From NCBI GenBank assembly GCA_003049465.1, contig PYSS01000132.1:4213-68212 (forward strand): a DNA stretch of 64,000 nt. The letters run 5' to 3'. Below, piece after piece: positions 42,957-54,871 of the stretch (position 1 is the stretch's first letter; every line of letters starts with the position of its first letter). The translations under genes and the position numbers were made by a program. A model generated the notes under the pieces. That model had not been told where the DNA came from and ran no database searches. It saw nothing but the letters and a program-made list of their open reading frames with translations. This stretch comes from Magnaporthiopsis rhizophila (lineage: Eukaryota; Ascomycota; Sordariomycetes; Magnaporthales; Magnaporthaceae).

Positions 42957-44586
42957 ATTTAGGGGGCCCGATGTGCAGGTGGCCAGCCCACCCACTGCTA
43001 CCGACGGGGAATGCCAACGATGGCCAAAGGAAATCAACAGAGCCTGCTACAAACAGTGCAAGAATTCCCTGGAATTGACGGGCTCCGCTGGTTCGTCAAA
43101 ATGGAATCAGGAAGGCAGGCAGCTGAAGCTAGTGTCTTCTAATGAAATTACACGCGCCACAGCCATTGCAAAGACGCGTCCACGTGTAGCTTTAGTGACC
43201 CACTCGTGCGCTCTCACGTGACTCTCGGCATTTAGTTCCCCTTTCAACCCTCCAGATACAGCATTCCGATATTCATCCCGACAAGGCGTAATCTTCGCGG
43301 CTCGCGTTAAGCACGTCCTCCTCGTTCCCGAATCTGCCTCGCCAACCCGCTCACCCCTTCCCTGCAAACTGGGGTATCAAGCGTCCAATACCACCATCCT
43401 CTCACCCATCTCATCGTCCTCCCATGGGTTCATAGCGACGTTAGCAAGCATTCGGCCCGTTCGGATGATGCAATCCTCCGGCTAGATAGAGACAATAAGC
43501 ACATTATTTCAAATCCCCAGTCAGGCTTCTTTTGATTATAGAGCGAGGCGTTTCCCTGCGAGTCGGGACTTGGCCATCATCGACTGACCGGTGCACCTAC
43601 CTTAACTTTCGGCCGAGACGATGCATGACAATGCATCCATCTTTTTTTTCTTTCAGGTTTTTTTTTCCCTGTGCGACTGGAGGAGCTAGATGTTCTGCCC
43701 TTATTCCCTCTGTCTCGTTCATAGGTACCCTCCGCGATTCTCAAGCTGTGTGCCTCATTAATACTCGCAAGTATTATCCGTGATATTCGACCTAATAACC
43801 TTGTCTTTGATAATCCTGTAGATGCGTAGGCCCAGGGCATTGCTGATCACCGCTCCATCGTGATACAGCCGTCCTGTCCTCGACCCCGCATCGTGGACAG
43901 TGTCACATCGTGGCCAGGGCTAAAGCTTGACTCTGCTCGCAAACAAAGCCTCCAAGATCCCTGACGCCAAGATTGGGAGCGGAATAATAGATCAACAGAC
44001 AGGCTGCGACAGAGCCCGGTTTCTTCGGGCTCCCCGTGGTGGTCGCCTTGAACACCCTCTCCCTCCTCCTTCCAGTTAAAAAAAAAACCACTCATAATCT
44101 GTGCCGGCAGATCTGAGCCCCCGTGTAATTGCTTTGCCGGGCCGTGAACCGTTGTGTCAGCCTCGATCACGCCTAGGTGTCTGCCTTGGGCCTCATCCGG
44201 CCGATCTGAAGACTGGGACAGTCTGCTTCGAAGCACGTTTTCTGGTCTGCATATGCTAACCACACCATTTCAATCTCAGACCCGCAGCCAACTAATTCCG
44301 GCCTAATATCGACTGTCATTCTTCCCTGGCCAGGCGTTTTTGTCGATAGCGCCCATTTGGGGCCGCTTGACCGGATCCTATCTTGGACTTTACCCGCCCC
44401 CTTTCCAACGGCGTGTCGAGGTTGGATCAGACAGGCCCCAACGGAGTTATATATACCCATCAAAGCGCAGGATCTTTCCTGCTTCTTTGCCACAGGTATC
44501 TGTCTTTCAAGGAAAATCTGAGCAACCACATACCCACTCATTCACATCTGCCCGCTTCTCTCGTCCCAGAAGTAACATCAGCAAAC
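42957..44586. other. divergent promoter region, msh3 / MFS transporter
   Basis: This is about 1.6 kb between two start codons on opposite strands, so it must hold both promoters. A TATA-like element for the transporter is listed separately. I see no coding sequence, and the short frames lack resemblance to known families. Confidence 0.5.
44448..44456 (+). promoter_or_regulatory. possible TATA box of the MFS transporter gene
   Basis: TATATATAC lies 131-139 nt upstream of the transporter ATG. The following leader is rich in C and T, with the start context GCAAACATGGCG. It was identified by motif and spacing only. Confidence 0.5.
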
Positions 44587-46608
44587 ATGGCGGGCTTGCT
44601 CGCCCGAAAGCCCAAGACAGAGGCCACCCTCCAGGCCCAGGAGGAGGCGCCGCAGCTCGAGAAGGTGCAGTGGACCAAGGACCCTGGGCTGCGCAAGCTC
44701 TACTTCTACGCGTTCGTCCTTTGCGTTGCCTCCGCGACCACGGGCTACGATGGGTAGGTCGGGTCCATGGCACCTAGCCTTGGATTAGTTCTACCCTTTG
44801 ATGATAGCTCCATATGCTGACACCGCCCCGTGGCCTATAGTATGCTATTCAATAGCGTCCAGAACTTCGAGACCTGGAGAAGCTTCTTCGGAAACCCTCA
44901 AGGTCAGCTGCTCGGTCTTCTCGGCGCCCTCTACCAGATCGGTAGCCTGGTCTCCATCTTCTTCGTGTAAGGCAATACCTACCCGCGTCTTTTCTTTGTC
45001 ATATCTCCCGGAAGGAAGTTGCCCTCCAGCTTTGGTCACACTTTATTGACCGAGCTTGCATAGGCCTATAATCACGGATAACTTTGGACGCAAGCCTCCT
45101 ATTGCCATCGGCTGTGCCATTATGACTGCGGGGGCGATCCTCCAGGGAAGCTGCCAGAACATTGAGAGTATCTCATCCCCTTCCTTTATCTTTTCTCCTC
45201 AAAGAGTACTATACATACAGTCATCTCTAACAACATGTCATCTGGAAATCGCCAACAGCCTTCATGGGCGCCAGATTCATGCTGGGATTCGGCAATAGTC
45301 TAGCACAGCTCGCATCCCCTATGCTGCTCACCGAGATATGCCATCCCCAGCACCGCGGACGGCTGACGACTGTCTACAACTGCCTTTGGAATGTGGGAGC
45401 GCTTTGTGAGTCTAACCTTGGTCTCCGGCTAGCTTGTGGCTTGGAAACTCCGGTTTATCCCTCGCTGAATTTACCCTGCAGGCGTCGCCTGGCTTTGCTT
45501 CGGCACAAACTACATCTCGACCGACTGGGCCTGGCGGATACCCTGCATAGTGCAGTGCGTCCCGTCCGTGATCCAGCTCGCCTTCGTCTCCTGGGTGCCC
45601 GAGTCCCCGCGTTTCCTTATCGCCAAGGACCGGGCGGACGAGGCGCTCGACATGCTGGCTCGGTATCACGGCAACGGCGACGCGCAGCACCCGACGGTGC
45701 AGTTCGAGTACCGCGAGATCAAGGAGACGCTGCGTCTCGAGCTCGAGAGCAGCAAGACCAGTAGCTACGGCGACTTCTTCCGTACAAAAGGGAACCGCTA
45801 CCGGCTCGCCATCCTGGTGTCGCTGGGGATCTTCTCGCAGTGGTCGGGCAGTGCCATCATCTCAAACTATCTCTCGGTGCTGTACGACAACGCGGGCGTG
45901 CGCGACTCGACCGTCAAGTTGGGGCTGGGCGGCGGGCAGACGGCGCTGTCGTTCGTCGTGTCCACCACCATGGCGCTGCTGGTCGACCGGGTCGGGCGCC
46001 GGCCCATGTTCCTAGCGGCCACGGCGGGCATGTTCGTCACGTTTGTGTTCTGGACCCTGTCGGCGGGCCTGTACGAGGAGAGGGCGCTGGACGGGGCACG
46101 GTACGCCATGATCCTGTTCATCTGGGTCTTTGGCATCATGTACAGCCTCGCATGGTCGGGGTTGCTGGTCGGCTACGCCATCGAGGTGCTGCCGTACAAG
46201 CTGCGGGCGAAAGGCCTGATGATCATGAACGTGTTTGTGCAGGCCGCGCTGACGCTCAACATCTACGCCAACCCCATCGCGTTCAAGCACTTTGAGGGGC
46301 ACACGTGGAGGCTGTATCTCATATACACGGTATGGAAGGCTACTCTACTACTACCTCGTCGTACCTACTCCATCGCTGGGAAGCACTCAATACTGACAGC
46401 AGTCTTGCTTTCAAAATTTTCGCAGTGCTGGGTTTTTGGAGAGACGGTCTTTGTGTACTTCATGTACGTCGAGACCAAAGGGCCGACGCTGGAGGAGCTC
46501 GCCAAGATCATAGACGGCGACCAGGCCGAGGTGGTGCGCGATATCGGAGTCGGGGCGGCGGCTGGGAGAGAGACGTGGGAAGCCAAGGAAAAGGGAGTCG
46601 CGGACTAG
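44587..46608 (+). CDS. MFS sugar transporter (lactose permease / hexose transporter type)
   Basis: This is a plasma-membrane sugar:proton symporter of the fungal MFS sugar-porter family. The structure is join(44587..44753,44841..44966,45064..45167,45259..45405,45482..46329,46426..46608), 524 aa. Phases fit at all five introns; donors are GTAGGT, GTAAGG, GTATCT, GTGAGT and GTATGG. Family signatures occur in order: TTGYDG in helix 1; DNFGRKPPIAIG, the loop 2-3 motif; FMGARFMLGFGNS; the PESPRFLIAKDR-type signature after helix 6 (WVPESPRFLI); LVDRVGRRPMFL in the second half; and VETKGPTLEELAKI after helix 12. The fifth intron (96 nt) is in frame and stop-free. The third junction gives NIETFMGARF, which is slightly unusual but plausible. 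The substrate is not determinable; closest in style are lactose permease/cellodextrin-type porters. Confidence 0.9.
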
Positions 46609-49600
46609 ACCGGGGCACCTAGTGCTCACGTCTTTTGGGGTTGCCAGTCAGCCTGTCCACATGCCGAGCTTGCTTGGTAAGGTCGGCAGATGCACAGATG
46701 AAGAAGTGCCGACCGCAGAACCAGACGGAGTCAAAGAGTGGTTGGTGGCGGCGGCTTGGACGTGCAAGTGACGATACGTGGCCAAGAAAAACGCCAATGG
46801 GCGAAGGCCAGTTTTCGAGTTTCACTGCATAATAGGAACGTGCAGAGAAATCGATAGTGCGTTTCAAGGGAACAGAGAATGTCACTATGGTGTGATTACC
46901 CATCATCTTGCTTGCCCTTTTCGCTGTCGGTGGGAACCGGGATTGCCCAGATGGGGTTGTCGGCGAACACACGGGAGATAGATTCTGGAAGCGAAGATGT
47001 GCTCCATCCTTGCGCAGCTGGCGATGCCAACGTACCATTGGGCTTCTGCAATCCTGAGTGGCCAACATGTGAGGGTAAAAACGAAACGTAAGCTGCTTCT
47101 CGATGCCTGCCAGAGGTCGGTCCGAAACTATCCCACCCTGGATTTTCCGTTCATCGTCACTGGCTTTGTTGGGGTTGCCCCAACTTGCATGGTGCAGATC
47201 CAACCCTTGTTTTCCCACACCGAATGGTCGTCTAACTGGCGCCCGCGCCTCAACACGTGCGTTTGCAGGGACCGGAGAACGGACACTAGATCCCGTTTGA
47301 TCGGCGATGACGTTTTTTTATGGCGTTGTTCTGGGCTGCGCCACAATCATCAATATGGAATAGCTGGTAGAGACGGCGTCTGTGCGTAGAAGAACAGATT
47401 GAAAGAATAGATTAAGAACTTGGCCTCGGTCCGGCGGCGGGTGCTACAGCAGCGCCGGGGCCGAGGACGGATGGACTGTGGTTCGGCCCATTCCTTCATT
47501 CGATACTCACATGCAGGGGGTGGACCCGAACTGTCACCCCGTTAAAAGGTGGATGCCCGGAACTTTGATTTTAGCTGCGGCATTTACCTTGTGTTATTGC
47601 TAGGGATCCTTACATGGTTAACAAGAAAAGCCAAAAAGCTTATTATCGTTTAACGGGACGACATGCACGGCCACCAGGTCTTTTCCAAAACGGTACATGA
47701 CGGCGTCAACCAGCGCCGTCTCCCTTCCAAAGGAGGCTTGCTGCATGCTCTAGCTCGATGCGCACGTGTGTATGTGTGCCCGGAGATGTTGCACACCGTG
47801 GTGTGGGAACAGGTGTGCAAATAGGAGGGAGGCTCGCGCCTACCTAGGGAACATGTTTGTCATTGAAATCAGTTGGACCCTACTATTCCCCTTATCTGCA
47901 GCCCTGGCAAGCAGCGAGGATTGCCCGGGTCTGCACCCCAGAGCTAGGACTCGATTAGGACTCGACTGCTTAGGCTGGCCCTCACGGGGACGGCGATCAC
48001 TGCCCGTCGACCATTGAAAATGCACAAAAGAAGCGAAGACGCGTGCACGTGAAGACGTTGTGTAATGACTGCTCACAAGCGATATCGGCCGGGGCATATG
48101 CCCAAAAGAAGATGGGAAATAAACAAAAAACAAAAAGAAAGGAAGAGATCAGGGGCTTGCTGTCCGTGTGACCACATATTTCGCCCCTGCTTGGCCGGTC
48201 CCCGAGCCCGAGAATCCCTTGGCCCGTATTGTATGTAAGCCCCGACGTCTTGCATCAATCCACTTTCCGCTTTCCGCTGCCACAGTTTGCGCCGTCGGTT
48301 CCGGGGCGGGATGCGGGCGAAACATGGAGATGATCATGAGCCAAGTACGGGATTGACCAGGTCATCAAAGTGAGGCGAGCATTGGCAAATGTAGCATAAA
48401 CACGAACGGATGGATGATATCACCGGACTAGCGCTGGACGAAAATTGCTGTCGTGGCCCGACATCGGCCACTTTCTTGTTGGATTACGAGGAGATTGGAA
48501 ACAGCCTAGAGAGGTATGCCGTCACCTCGTCTGCCCCTGGGCGGCCGATGCCAGCCAAGCCATTGAATGGGGGGCGTTCCCATAGGGCTGTACTGACGGG
48601 ACTACGCGGAGAAAGCTGTGCCATTTCTTAGCATCCAGCGTCACCCAAGACAATTCATCGTTCTAGTGGCCAAGACAGCACACCCAGCGCCCTGCTCCGG
48701 CACTCTCTCGTTTGGCCGAGGTTCCGCACTCCAATGCTTTCCGCCTTTCGAATTGCCGCACTTCGAGAGCCGTCTGAAAGCGCGCGTTGGGTACCGTGGC
48801 GCGGCGCTACGGATTAGCTGTGCAGTTCAGGCGTGGGGGACGAGAGGCGGTCTGGAATCATGGGGAAAGGAAACAGCTTGCGATTCCGTCTCATTGGGTT
48901 TCTCACCAATCGTTCTCTTGGCTTTTGTCAGCTCTCGTGGAGGGCTGCAATGGTGGTCGTTGCTAGCATCTGGTTGGGTACCAGCCTAACCTGTTGCTGT
49001 GCTGCTTGCGAGCCGGAAAGGCTAGAAAAAACGCCCCTGCTTGTGTACTTGCATCGATGTCGAGGGATGATCTGCACCGTCGACTCTGATGCCGTACCGC
49101 ATGCCGTGACTAGGTAGGTACCTAGATGCCCGCTACATACCTGCCTAGGTAGGTACAGGTAGCAACGGACACATGGCAGCCCGGGAAGACAAACCGTTCA
49201 ATGCTCAGCAGGACGTAGAGCGGGCGGCAGCAGGCGTTTCCATGTTCGGGTTGGGACCAAACCTTCCTTGGATGCCGCTAGCTTCCTCAGGCTAGGGCCC
49301 AAACCCCAAACCAAAAGCGCCGTCCAGGGCGCTAGGTACCTAGTCGTCCCAGTTCCTTCGACCTGTTTGACGGATGATGGACGGAAACAAAGCCTCCCGT
49401 CTTTACTATCGGGCGAACAGCCGTGCTCGCGATCAGGCAATACCGACCTGTCAGTCAGAGGATCTGACGAGCCATGCGGAGTCGGCCCTTTCTGTGCCCA
49501 AATCGGCCCGCGTCATATGCGCTGCTCAATCTGGAGTTTGGAGATGCGGGGTGTACAGACGAGCTCCAAAGCCATGCCCTCCTCTCCGCTTCCCCAGCAA

Positions 49601-50553
49601 ACCGACTGCCACTGGATTGTAAGCCCTCTTCCCCCGCTCCTCGGTACCTGAAAGTGGGAGAGGAGGGAGAAGATGGGACGTCAGAACTTTTTTTTGGTTG
49701 GGTGGGCGGGTGTGGATGGGAGCGCGAGGGAAACAAAGCCGTTGAGGAGGGGGTGTGTGTGTAGGGCCCCAACATCGGCACAGCCCGACCTCCACCCCCG
49801 AGAATGCGACCGCTGCAGAGGGTGTATAAGTTTCCAGACCCAGAATATCCCGAGTGACGCAGCGAGATCCTGAACCCCGAGCCAACGCCCACCGTCAGTT
49901 TCCTCCTTATTTTCATCACCTGCCATAACCAAGAGTCTTGACAACACGCCCAGGACAACGTCGGCCTAGATCAGTCTACCGCAACCAGCCGTTGTCTTCG
50001 TTCCAAACTTAGCACACCTCCCTTAATACGCCCCATCCAGGAACCAGGGTCGAAGCAGAACTGCGTGGCCTTGAGCTACTCGTGCAACTGCGATTACGGT
50101 CTCTCGTGACTGATACCCCTTTTACGGAAAACACCGCACGGGCCTGGAACAGAACCAATAAGTCGTGCCGTCCTGCGACGGCCAATGGAGAGCTGGTCGT
50201 CACTCGACGGTCTCTTCCAGCGTACATAAGTAGGACGCTACCCTCATAGGCAAGGCCACAGACCTTGTTGCCAACATTTGTTGACGACCCAGCCCAGCCA
50301 GCAGACAGCAGAGAGCAGCAGACAGGAGCCCGGCCGCCATCATCCCAGCGAGACGCAACCCAGCACCACTAAACCCGACCCCGCACTATTGCTGAGCCCG
50401 TCCAGCATAAATAATCCCAACGGTGCCCAACCAAAGCACAGCCACAACGGGTTCGTATCCGTCCTTCCTGTTACTCCTTCCTCCCCACAACCAGACCGTC
50501 TGTCGGGTTACAGGACCAGCCCTGACCCCCATGGTATCTTCCAGTCTCTTTGA
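46609..50553. other. 3.9 kb intergenic region
   Basis: I found no supportable gene. The longest frame (minus strand, 46619-47218, 199 codons) has no motif, intron or family resemblance. TAGGTA/TACCTA palindromes cluster at 49111-49155 and 49332-49343. A TATAAG at 49825-49830, followed by C/A-rich sequence from about 49900 to 50550, may be the promoter and a long, possibly intron-containing leader of the orphan gene at 50554. Confidence 0.45.
49332..49343. other. 12-bp palindrome CTAGGTACCTAG
   Basis: This is a perfect 12-bp palindrome in non-coding DNA. A related 10-bp palindrome TAGGTACCTA lies at 49115-49124, with the overlapping direct repeat TAGGTAGGTA at 49111. The function is unknown; see the findings for the wider pattern. 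Confidence 0.8.
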
Positions 50554-51369
50554 ATGCATCCCAACCAGCCCACCCTCGACGCCATTCCTGCCGACACCAC
50601 CCTCGCCCCCCGCAAGCCCCAGCTGAAGATGGCCAACTTTTGCCAGAAACAGTTGGCCGACGTGCTCAACGCCCTCGAGAAGATCAAGGGCGACGCCAAC
50701 GGCAAGGGCAAGGGCAAGAAGGTCACACTGGCCGACCTGACCGTGCCCGATGCCGTCACCAAGGAGGAGGTTGAAGAAGAGCTCCTCGGCGGAGACTATG
50801 AGATGCCCAAGTCTGACCGGAACCGGCCCGTCCCTGTCGTCACCAAGCAGGTTGATGACGGACTCCTCGGCGACGGCGGTTACGAGCTGGTCGACGAGGT
50901 GCTCAGCGACACTGAAACTCTCAGTGACGCTGGGCAGCACCAGTCGCCGTCGCCGCCGTCGCCGCCCGTCCTGGTCGAGACCAAGGGCCTCACCGCCGAG
51001 GCGCTGGCGAAGCAGCAGGACATGACGTACAACGTCGGCCAATGGGCCCGGTCCCAGTCTTCGGGCCCCGGCAGCATCGGCGCCGCGCTTCCGCAGGAGA
51101 GCATGTTCCTCGCGAGGCCGCCCAAGGCTGCCAAGGCGGAGGAGCTTCCCGGTGACGAGTCGGACTCGCCGTCGTCGGGCTGGCCGAGCTCTAACACGAG
51201 CCGGGGCTATGTCCCCGTGCCAGAGAAGAAGCAGGCCGACGTGGACGTCATGTTCGCTGGCGGCAGGTTCGGCCTGCCGACCACCCCGCTGGGCCCGGTG
51301 GATGCGTCACCCGACGACATCGACCTGGAGCCCAAGAAGAACTCCAAGGCGGGCAAGGCACACAAGTAG
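50554..51369 (+). CDS. hypothetical 271-aa hydrophilic protein
   Basis: I do not recognise this gene. It is a single exon starting at the ATG that gives MHPNQPTLDAIPADTTLAPR; a second Met (MANFCQKQLADVLNALEKIK, residue 26) is an alternative start. After that helix comes a Lys/Gly stretch (GDANGKGKGKKVTLADLTVP), then low-complexity acidic, Ser/Pro-rich and Gly-rich sequence to a lysine-rich end (KKNSKAGKAHK). Two similar segments, EELLGGDYEMPKSD and DGLLGDGGYELVDE, hint at an internal repeat. There are no membrane segments, no signal peptide and only one Cys, so it is probably a cytosolic or nuclear disordered protein. Codon use is strongly C/G-ending like the other genes, which together with a long clean frame supports it being real. 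A stop codon of an upstream frame abuts its ATG. Confidence 0.6.
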   Translation: MHPNQPTLDAIPADTTLAPRKPQLKMANFCQKQLADVLNALEKIKGDANGKGKGKKVTLADLTVPDAVTKEEVEEELLGGDYEMPKSDRNRPVPVVTKQVDDGLLGDGGYELVDEVLSDTETLSDAGQHQSPSPPSPPVLVETKGLTAEALAKQQDMTYNVGQWARSQSSGPGSIGAALPQESMFLARPPKAAKAEELPGDESDSPSSGWPSSNTSRGYVPVPEKKQADVDVMFAGGRFGLPTTPLGPVDASPDDIDLEPKKNSKAGKAHK

Positions 51370-51621
51370 TGCTTTGAAAGGGGACCACAGAAAGAGAGCT
51401 TGGGGTCGACTTACCTGCTTGACCCCATCAGCTTTGACAGTGGTCAAGCCTCTCTGTTGAATGTGGTCATCACCTGTTGTGGTCCAGGGTTCATACCATT
51501 GCCGAACAAGCATGGTTGCCTTGCACGGCAACACTCTTTCGGTCCAGCCAATCGTTGAGTTGGGTTGTGGTTTGTTATTGTTTTTCCTTGTTTCTGTTAT
51601 ACAACTTCAACTGGTGGTTTC

Positions 51622-51646
51622 TTGTTGTTGTTGTTGTTGTTGTTGT
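51622..51646. repeat. (TTG)n trinucleotide repeat
   Basis: This is about eight TTG units in the T-rich 3' flank of the orphan 271-aa gene, roughly 250 nt after its stop codon; it may be within the 3' UTR. Confidence 0.85.
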
Positions 51647-52576
51647 GTTTGTGTTTTGATATGCATGAGGTGTGAAAAGAGTGAGTGCTCCGCGAGGAAC
51701 AGGTTGAAAAAAAAAACCCCGGAGACTGAAAGGTAAAAACAGATTGTCAATTATAGATTGGGGAGGAGCCTCTGCTTTATTGTTTCTGCTCTGTTTGCTT
51801 TTATTTGCAACACACCTGGGTTTTGGGATCTCCTTGCTAAAATGTTTGGCTTTATGGATTGGCTGGGGTGGGATATTGTCAGGGGTTGGCTTTGTCCTTC
51901 ATCTTTACGTCATTCCGTCGCACCGTCATCTCATTGATAAAAGATAAAAAAAAAAAAAATGAAGTCATTCTGAGGTGGCTTCAAACCATCGGGGCGTGCA
52001 TCCCACTTGGCGTACTCAGTGCAAGCGGGAAGCTGCAGCCCAGTGGCCAGCCCGGCAGGTACCCACCTGTAGGCACCTGGAGCCACCTGCTGGAGCCACA
52101 CTTGTACCCAACTGCCACCTGACAGCTTGAGGCTTCTGGGAAAAACGGGCTGGGCTCACCTCCGCACTTCTCCATGAAAGATCATCTCCAACGTGGTGGA
52201 CGCACACATACCCGACCTGCTCCACCTTCCATGCGCCCTGCACGTAAAATGAGAGCGCCGACAGCCGGCCTTTAGGCTGAATGCCAGAGGAGACAACCGA
52301 CGCTCCACCACCTCGCTGCAGGGCTCCAGCTGATGGAAAATCTCGAGCCGACATGCGCCGCGCGAATCGGGGGATGGCTAAGTAGGGCGACCACGCTCAT
52401 CCGCGCTGGGACAAAAACGACCCCAAAAGCCACGAACCCCGCTCGCAGCCTTGGCCGCTTCGACAGGGCATGGCATGGTCTCTCCCGAGGCGAGTCGGCC
52501 CCCGTCGTTCCTGCGTCGTGGAAATGGTCCCTGGGTAATTATCGTGTGTAATGACATTTGGGGGCTGGGCCCCCAG

Positions 52577-52582
52577 TATAAG
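52577..52582 (+). promoter_or_regulatory. possible TATA box of the SGNH esterase gene
   Basis: TATAAG lies 136-141 nt before the ATG, following a C-rich stretch (GGGCCCCCAG). It was assigned by motif and spacing only. Confidence 0.4.
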
Positions 52583-52717
52583 ATGGGATGGGAGGGACTG
52601 GACGGGAGAGCTCGACGTGTGCTCAAGAGCCTCCCCGTATCTCCCCCAAAGACCAGAATAGCGTCAGTCAAGACAAGCAAAGCAACAGCAGCAGCCAGTG
52701 GCACTTGACCATCAACG

Positions 52718-54135
52718 ATGGCGGTGGCGACACAACTGCGGTCATGGACCTCGACGCTCGCTCTCGTTCTCGCGTTTCTCTCCTTTGCCTGGACGGCAAG
52801 GTGCCACTCGAATGGTAGATGGGTCGACATATGGGGTTGCATGCCCCAACTCACCGAGCCGGCGAACTTGCCTCCGGCACCTTATGTGAGTGTTGAGAAA
52901 GATGGGGAGCCAACTCGCAGGACTAACAAAACGCCCGACGGCCCTCTCTCTCCAAGAACCAAACGGGCGTGGTGTTCCAAAATGCCACCATCCGGCAGAC
53001 CATCAGGGTGACGCTCGCAGCCCCCATCTTCCGCCTGCAGATCAGCAACGCGTTCGGCGGCTCCGACCTTCCCATCACCGCCGTGGCCGTGTCCCTGCCC
53101 GCCGGCAACGCCGCGGGCGTCGGGGCCATCGACCCAGCCGCGGGGGTGCACAAGGTCACCTTCTCGGGCGGCCTGTCGTCCTTCACCGTCCCGGTCGGCG
53201 CCCGCGTGGTCAGCGACCCGATCAAGGACCTGCCACTGGCCGCCCTCGCGGTCTTGACCGTCGACATCTACCTTGCGACGGGGCAGACCACCAACAGCGT
53301 CACGTCGCACCCGGGCTCCAGGACTACGTCGTGGCTCGCGCCGGGCAACGCCGTCGGCGCGGCGAACTTCTCGGGCCCAGGTGTTGGTAAAACGGACCAC
53401 TGGTATCTCCTCTCGCGCGTCGAGGGCTTCATCGGCTCTTCATCGTCGTCGGTATCGTCTTCGTCTTCTTCGTCGTCGTCGTCGGCACTCATCATCGTTG
53501 GGGATAGCATTAGCGACGGCCGCGGGTCGACCACCAACGGCAACAACCGCTGGCCCGACGTGCTCGCCAACCGCCTCGTCGCTGCCGGGGCCGGGGTTTC
53601 CGTGATCAACCAAGCGGCAGGCGGCAACAGGATACTCCGCGACGGCTTGGGCCCCAACGCGCTGGGCCGGCTGGATCGTGACGTTCTGGCGGGGTCGTCG
53701 GTCCGATATGCTCTCGTGTTCGAGGGCGTCAACGACATCGGCACCGCGGGGCTGGGCGAGGCCGAGCAGCTCGAGACGCGGGACCGGATCGTGTCTGCCT
53801 ACAGCCAGATGATCTCGCGCCTACATGCACACGGCATCGCCGCCTTTGGAGCCACCATCACGCCCATGAGCGGACCCGGCCAGGCCTATGGCGAGCTGAG
53901 CCGCGAGAAGACCAGGCTGGCCGTCAACGACTGGATCCGGACGTCCGGGCGGTTCGACGCCGTCGTCGACTTTGACAGGCTGGTCAGGGATCCGGCCAAC
54001 AACACCCGCCTAGCCCCGGAGTACGACGTTGGGGACTACCTCCACCTCAGCCCGGCTGGGTATAAAGCCATGGGTGAGAGTATTGACCTAGAGCTGTTCA
54101 GCCGATTCCGTGATGGGGTGTGGAAGATGGTGTAA
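52718..54135 (+). CDS. secreted SGNH/GDSL hydrolase with N-terminal beta domain
   Basis: The structure is join(52718..52885,52957..54135), 448 aa; the 71-nt intron has a GTGAGT donor and a CCAAG acceptor and is phase 0. Residues 1-30 form a signal peptide (ALVLAFLSFAWTARCHS). Residues 34-205 (VDIWGCMPQLTEPANLPPAP, then TIRVTLAAPIFRLQISNAFG) form a beta-rich domain that precedes the hydrolase in many actinobacterial and fungal SGNH esterases. A polyserine run (about 218-235) leads straight into block I, VGDSISDGRGS, with the nucleophile Ser240. Block II is GGNRIL, block III is FEGVNDIG, and block V is YLHLSP with Asp416 and His419. All four SGNH residues are present. It is likely a carbohydrate or lipid esterase; the substrate is unknown. 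It converges on erb1. Confidence 0.9.
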
Positions 54136-54871
54136 AAAGGGATGCCTTTAGGGGCAAACTTTGTAATAACGCCAAGCAAGACCAATAAACCGGAATAAAG
54201 CATCAAGTGATGACAGTGAAAAAGAGGAAAACGGAATGGAAGAAGGGAGCCAAACGAGACCGAGGGGAGGAGGGGTTCGTTGGGTAGGGCAGGAGGGGCA
54301 TGTCAGTGGTCGGGCACCCAGCCAGCAAGACAGTCTACCTATGGTAGGCCGACGGCATGCAGGTGCGGGAAACAAAAAAAAGCAAAATCGTCACTTGACC
54401 TATCCGGGGTACTCGGCATTTGTGCGATCGGACTAGGGCTCTTGTACTCCCTTGTTCAAAGATCGGTGAGAAAGCCGTCCCTCCAGCGCGCGGCTCGCGG
54501 CTAGCAAAACAAGCGAGGGTTTGAAACAAGTTGGTCTCTTTCGGACTGGTGAAAGGAGGTGGTAGGTCATCGACGAAGGCAAATTAACTGGTTGGTTCAC
54601 ACAGCGAGGCATGGAGGGCCCAGGTAGACATACGTAGAAACTAATGAATGGTATTGGTGCTGCTCGAATTGCCCTCAATTTCTTACAAGTTCCTGGCGTC
54701 TGGGTTTGATCGACCGACTAAGTCTCGAAGCTAACTGGATGCTAGGAGATTTTTTGGCTTTACACCGCCACGATCCGTAAGGACCATGTCAGCGAGATGT
54801 GCGCGTCGCAAAGGACAAGGGCAAGGGGAATACAGGATTGATGGCAGAACGACGACAAGATACACAGGAAA
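54136..54871. other. convergent intergenic region, SGNH esterase / erb1
   Basis: This is about 740 nt containing both 3' ends. Two AATAAA hexamers (listed) follow the SGNH stop closely. I see no coding sequence. Confidence 0.5.
54184..54199 (+). terminator. paired AATAAA polyadenylation signals
   Basis: AATAAA occurs at 54184-54189 and again at 54194-54199, 49-64 nt after the SGNH esterase stop codon. This is the usual distance for a fungal poly(A) signal. Cleavage sites are not mapped. Confidence 0.5.

Larger units (their letters stand above)
51370..52717. other. intergenic region, orphan gene to SGNH esterase
   Basis: This holds the 3' flank of the orphan gene, including a TTG repeat, and the SGNH gene promoter. 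I see no coding sequence. ACCTGTAGGCACCTGGAGCCACCTG (in overlapping short motifs) near 52065-52090 has three closely spaced CACCTG/ACCTG words. Confidence 0.45.

Noticed and set aside
46619..47218. 199-codon minus-strand open frame downstream of the sugar transporter
   Set aside because: No recognisable domain and codon use unlike the neighbouring genes.
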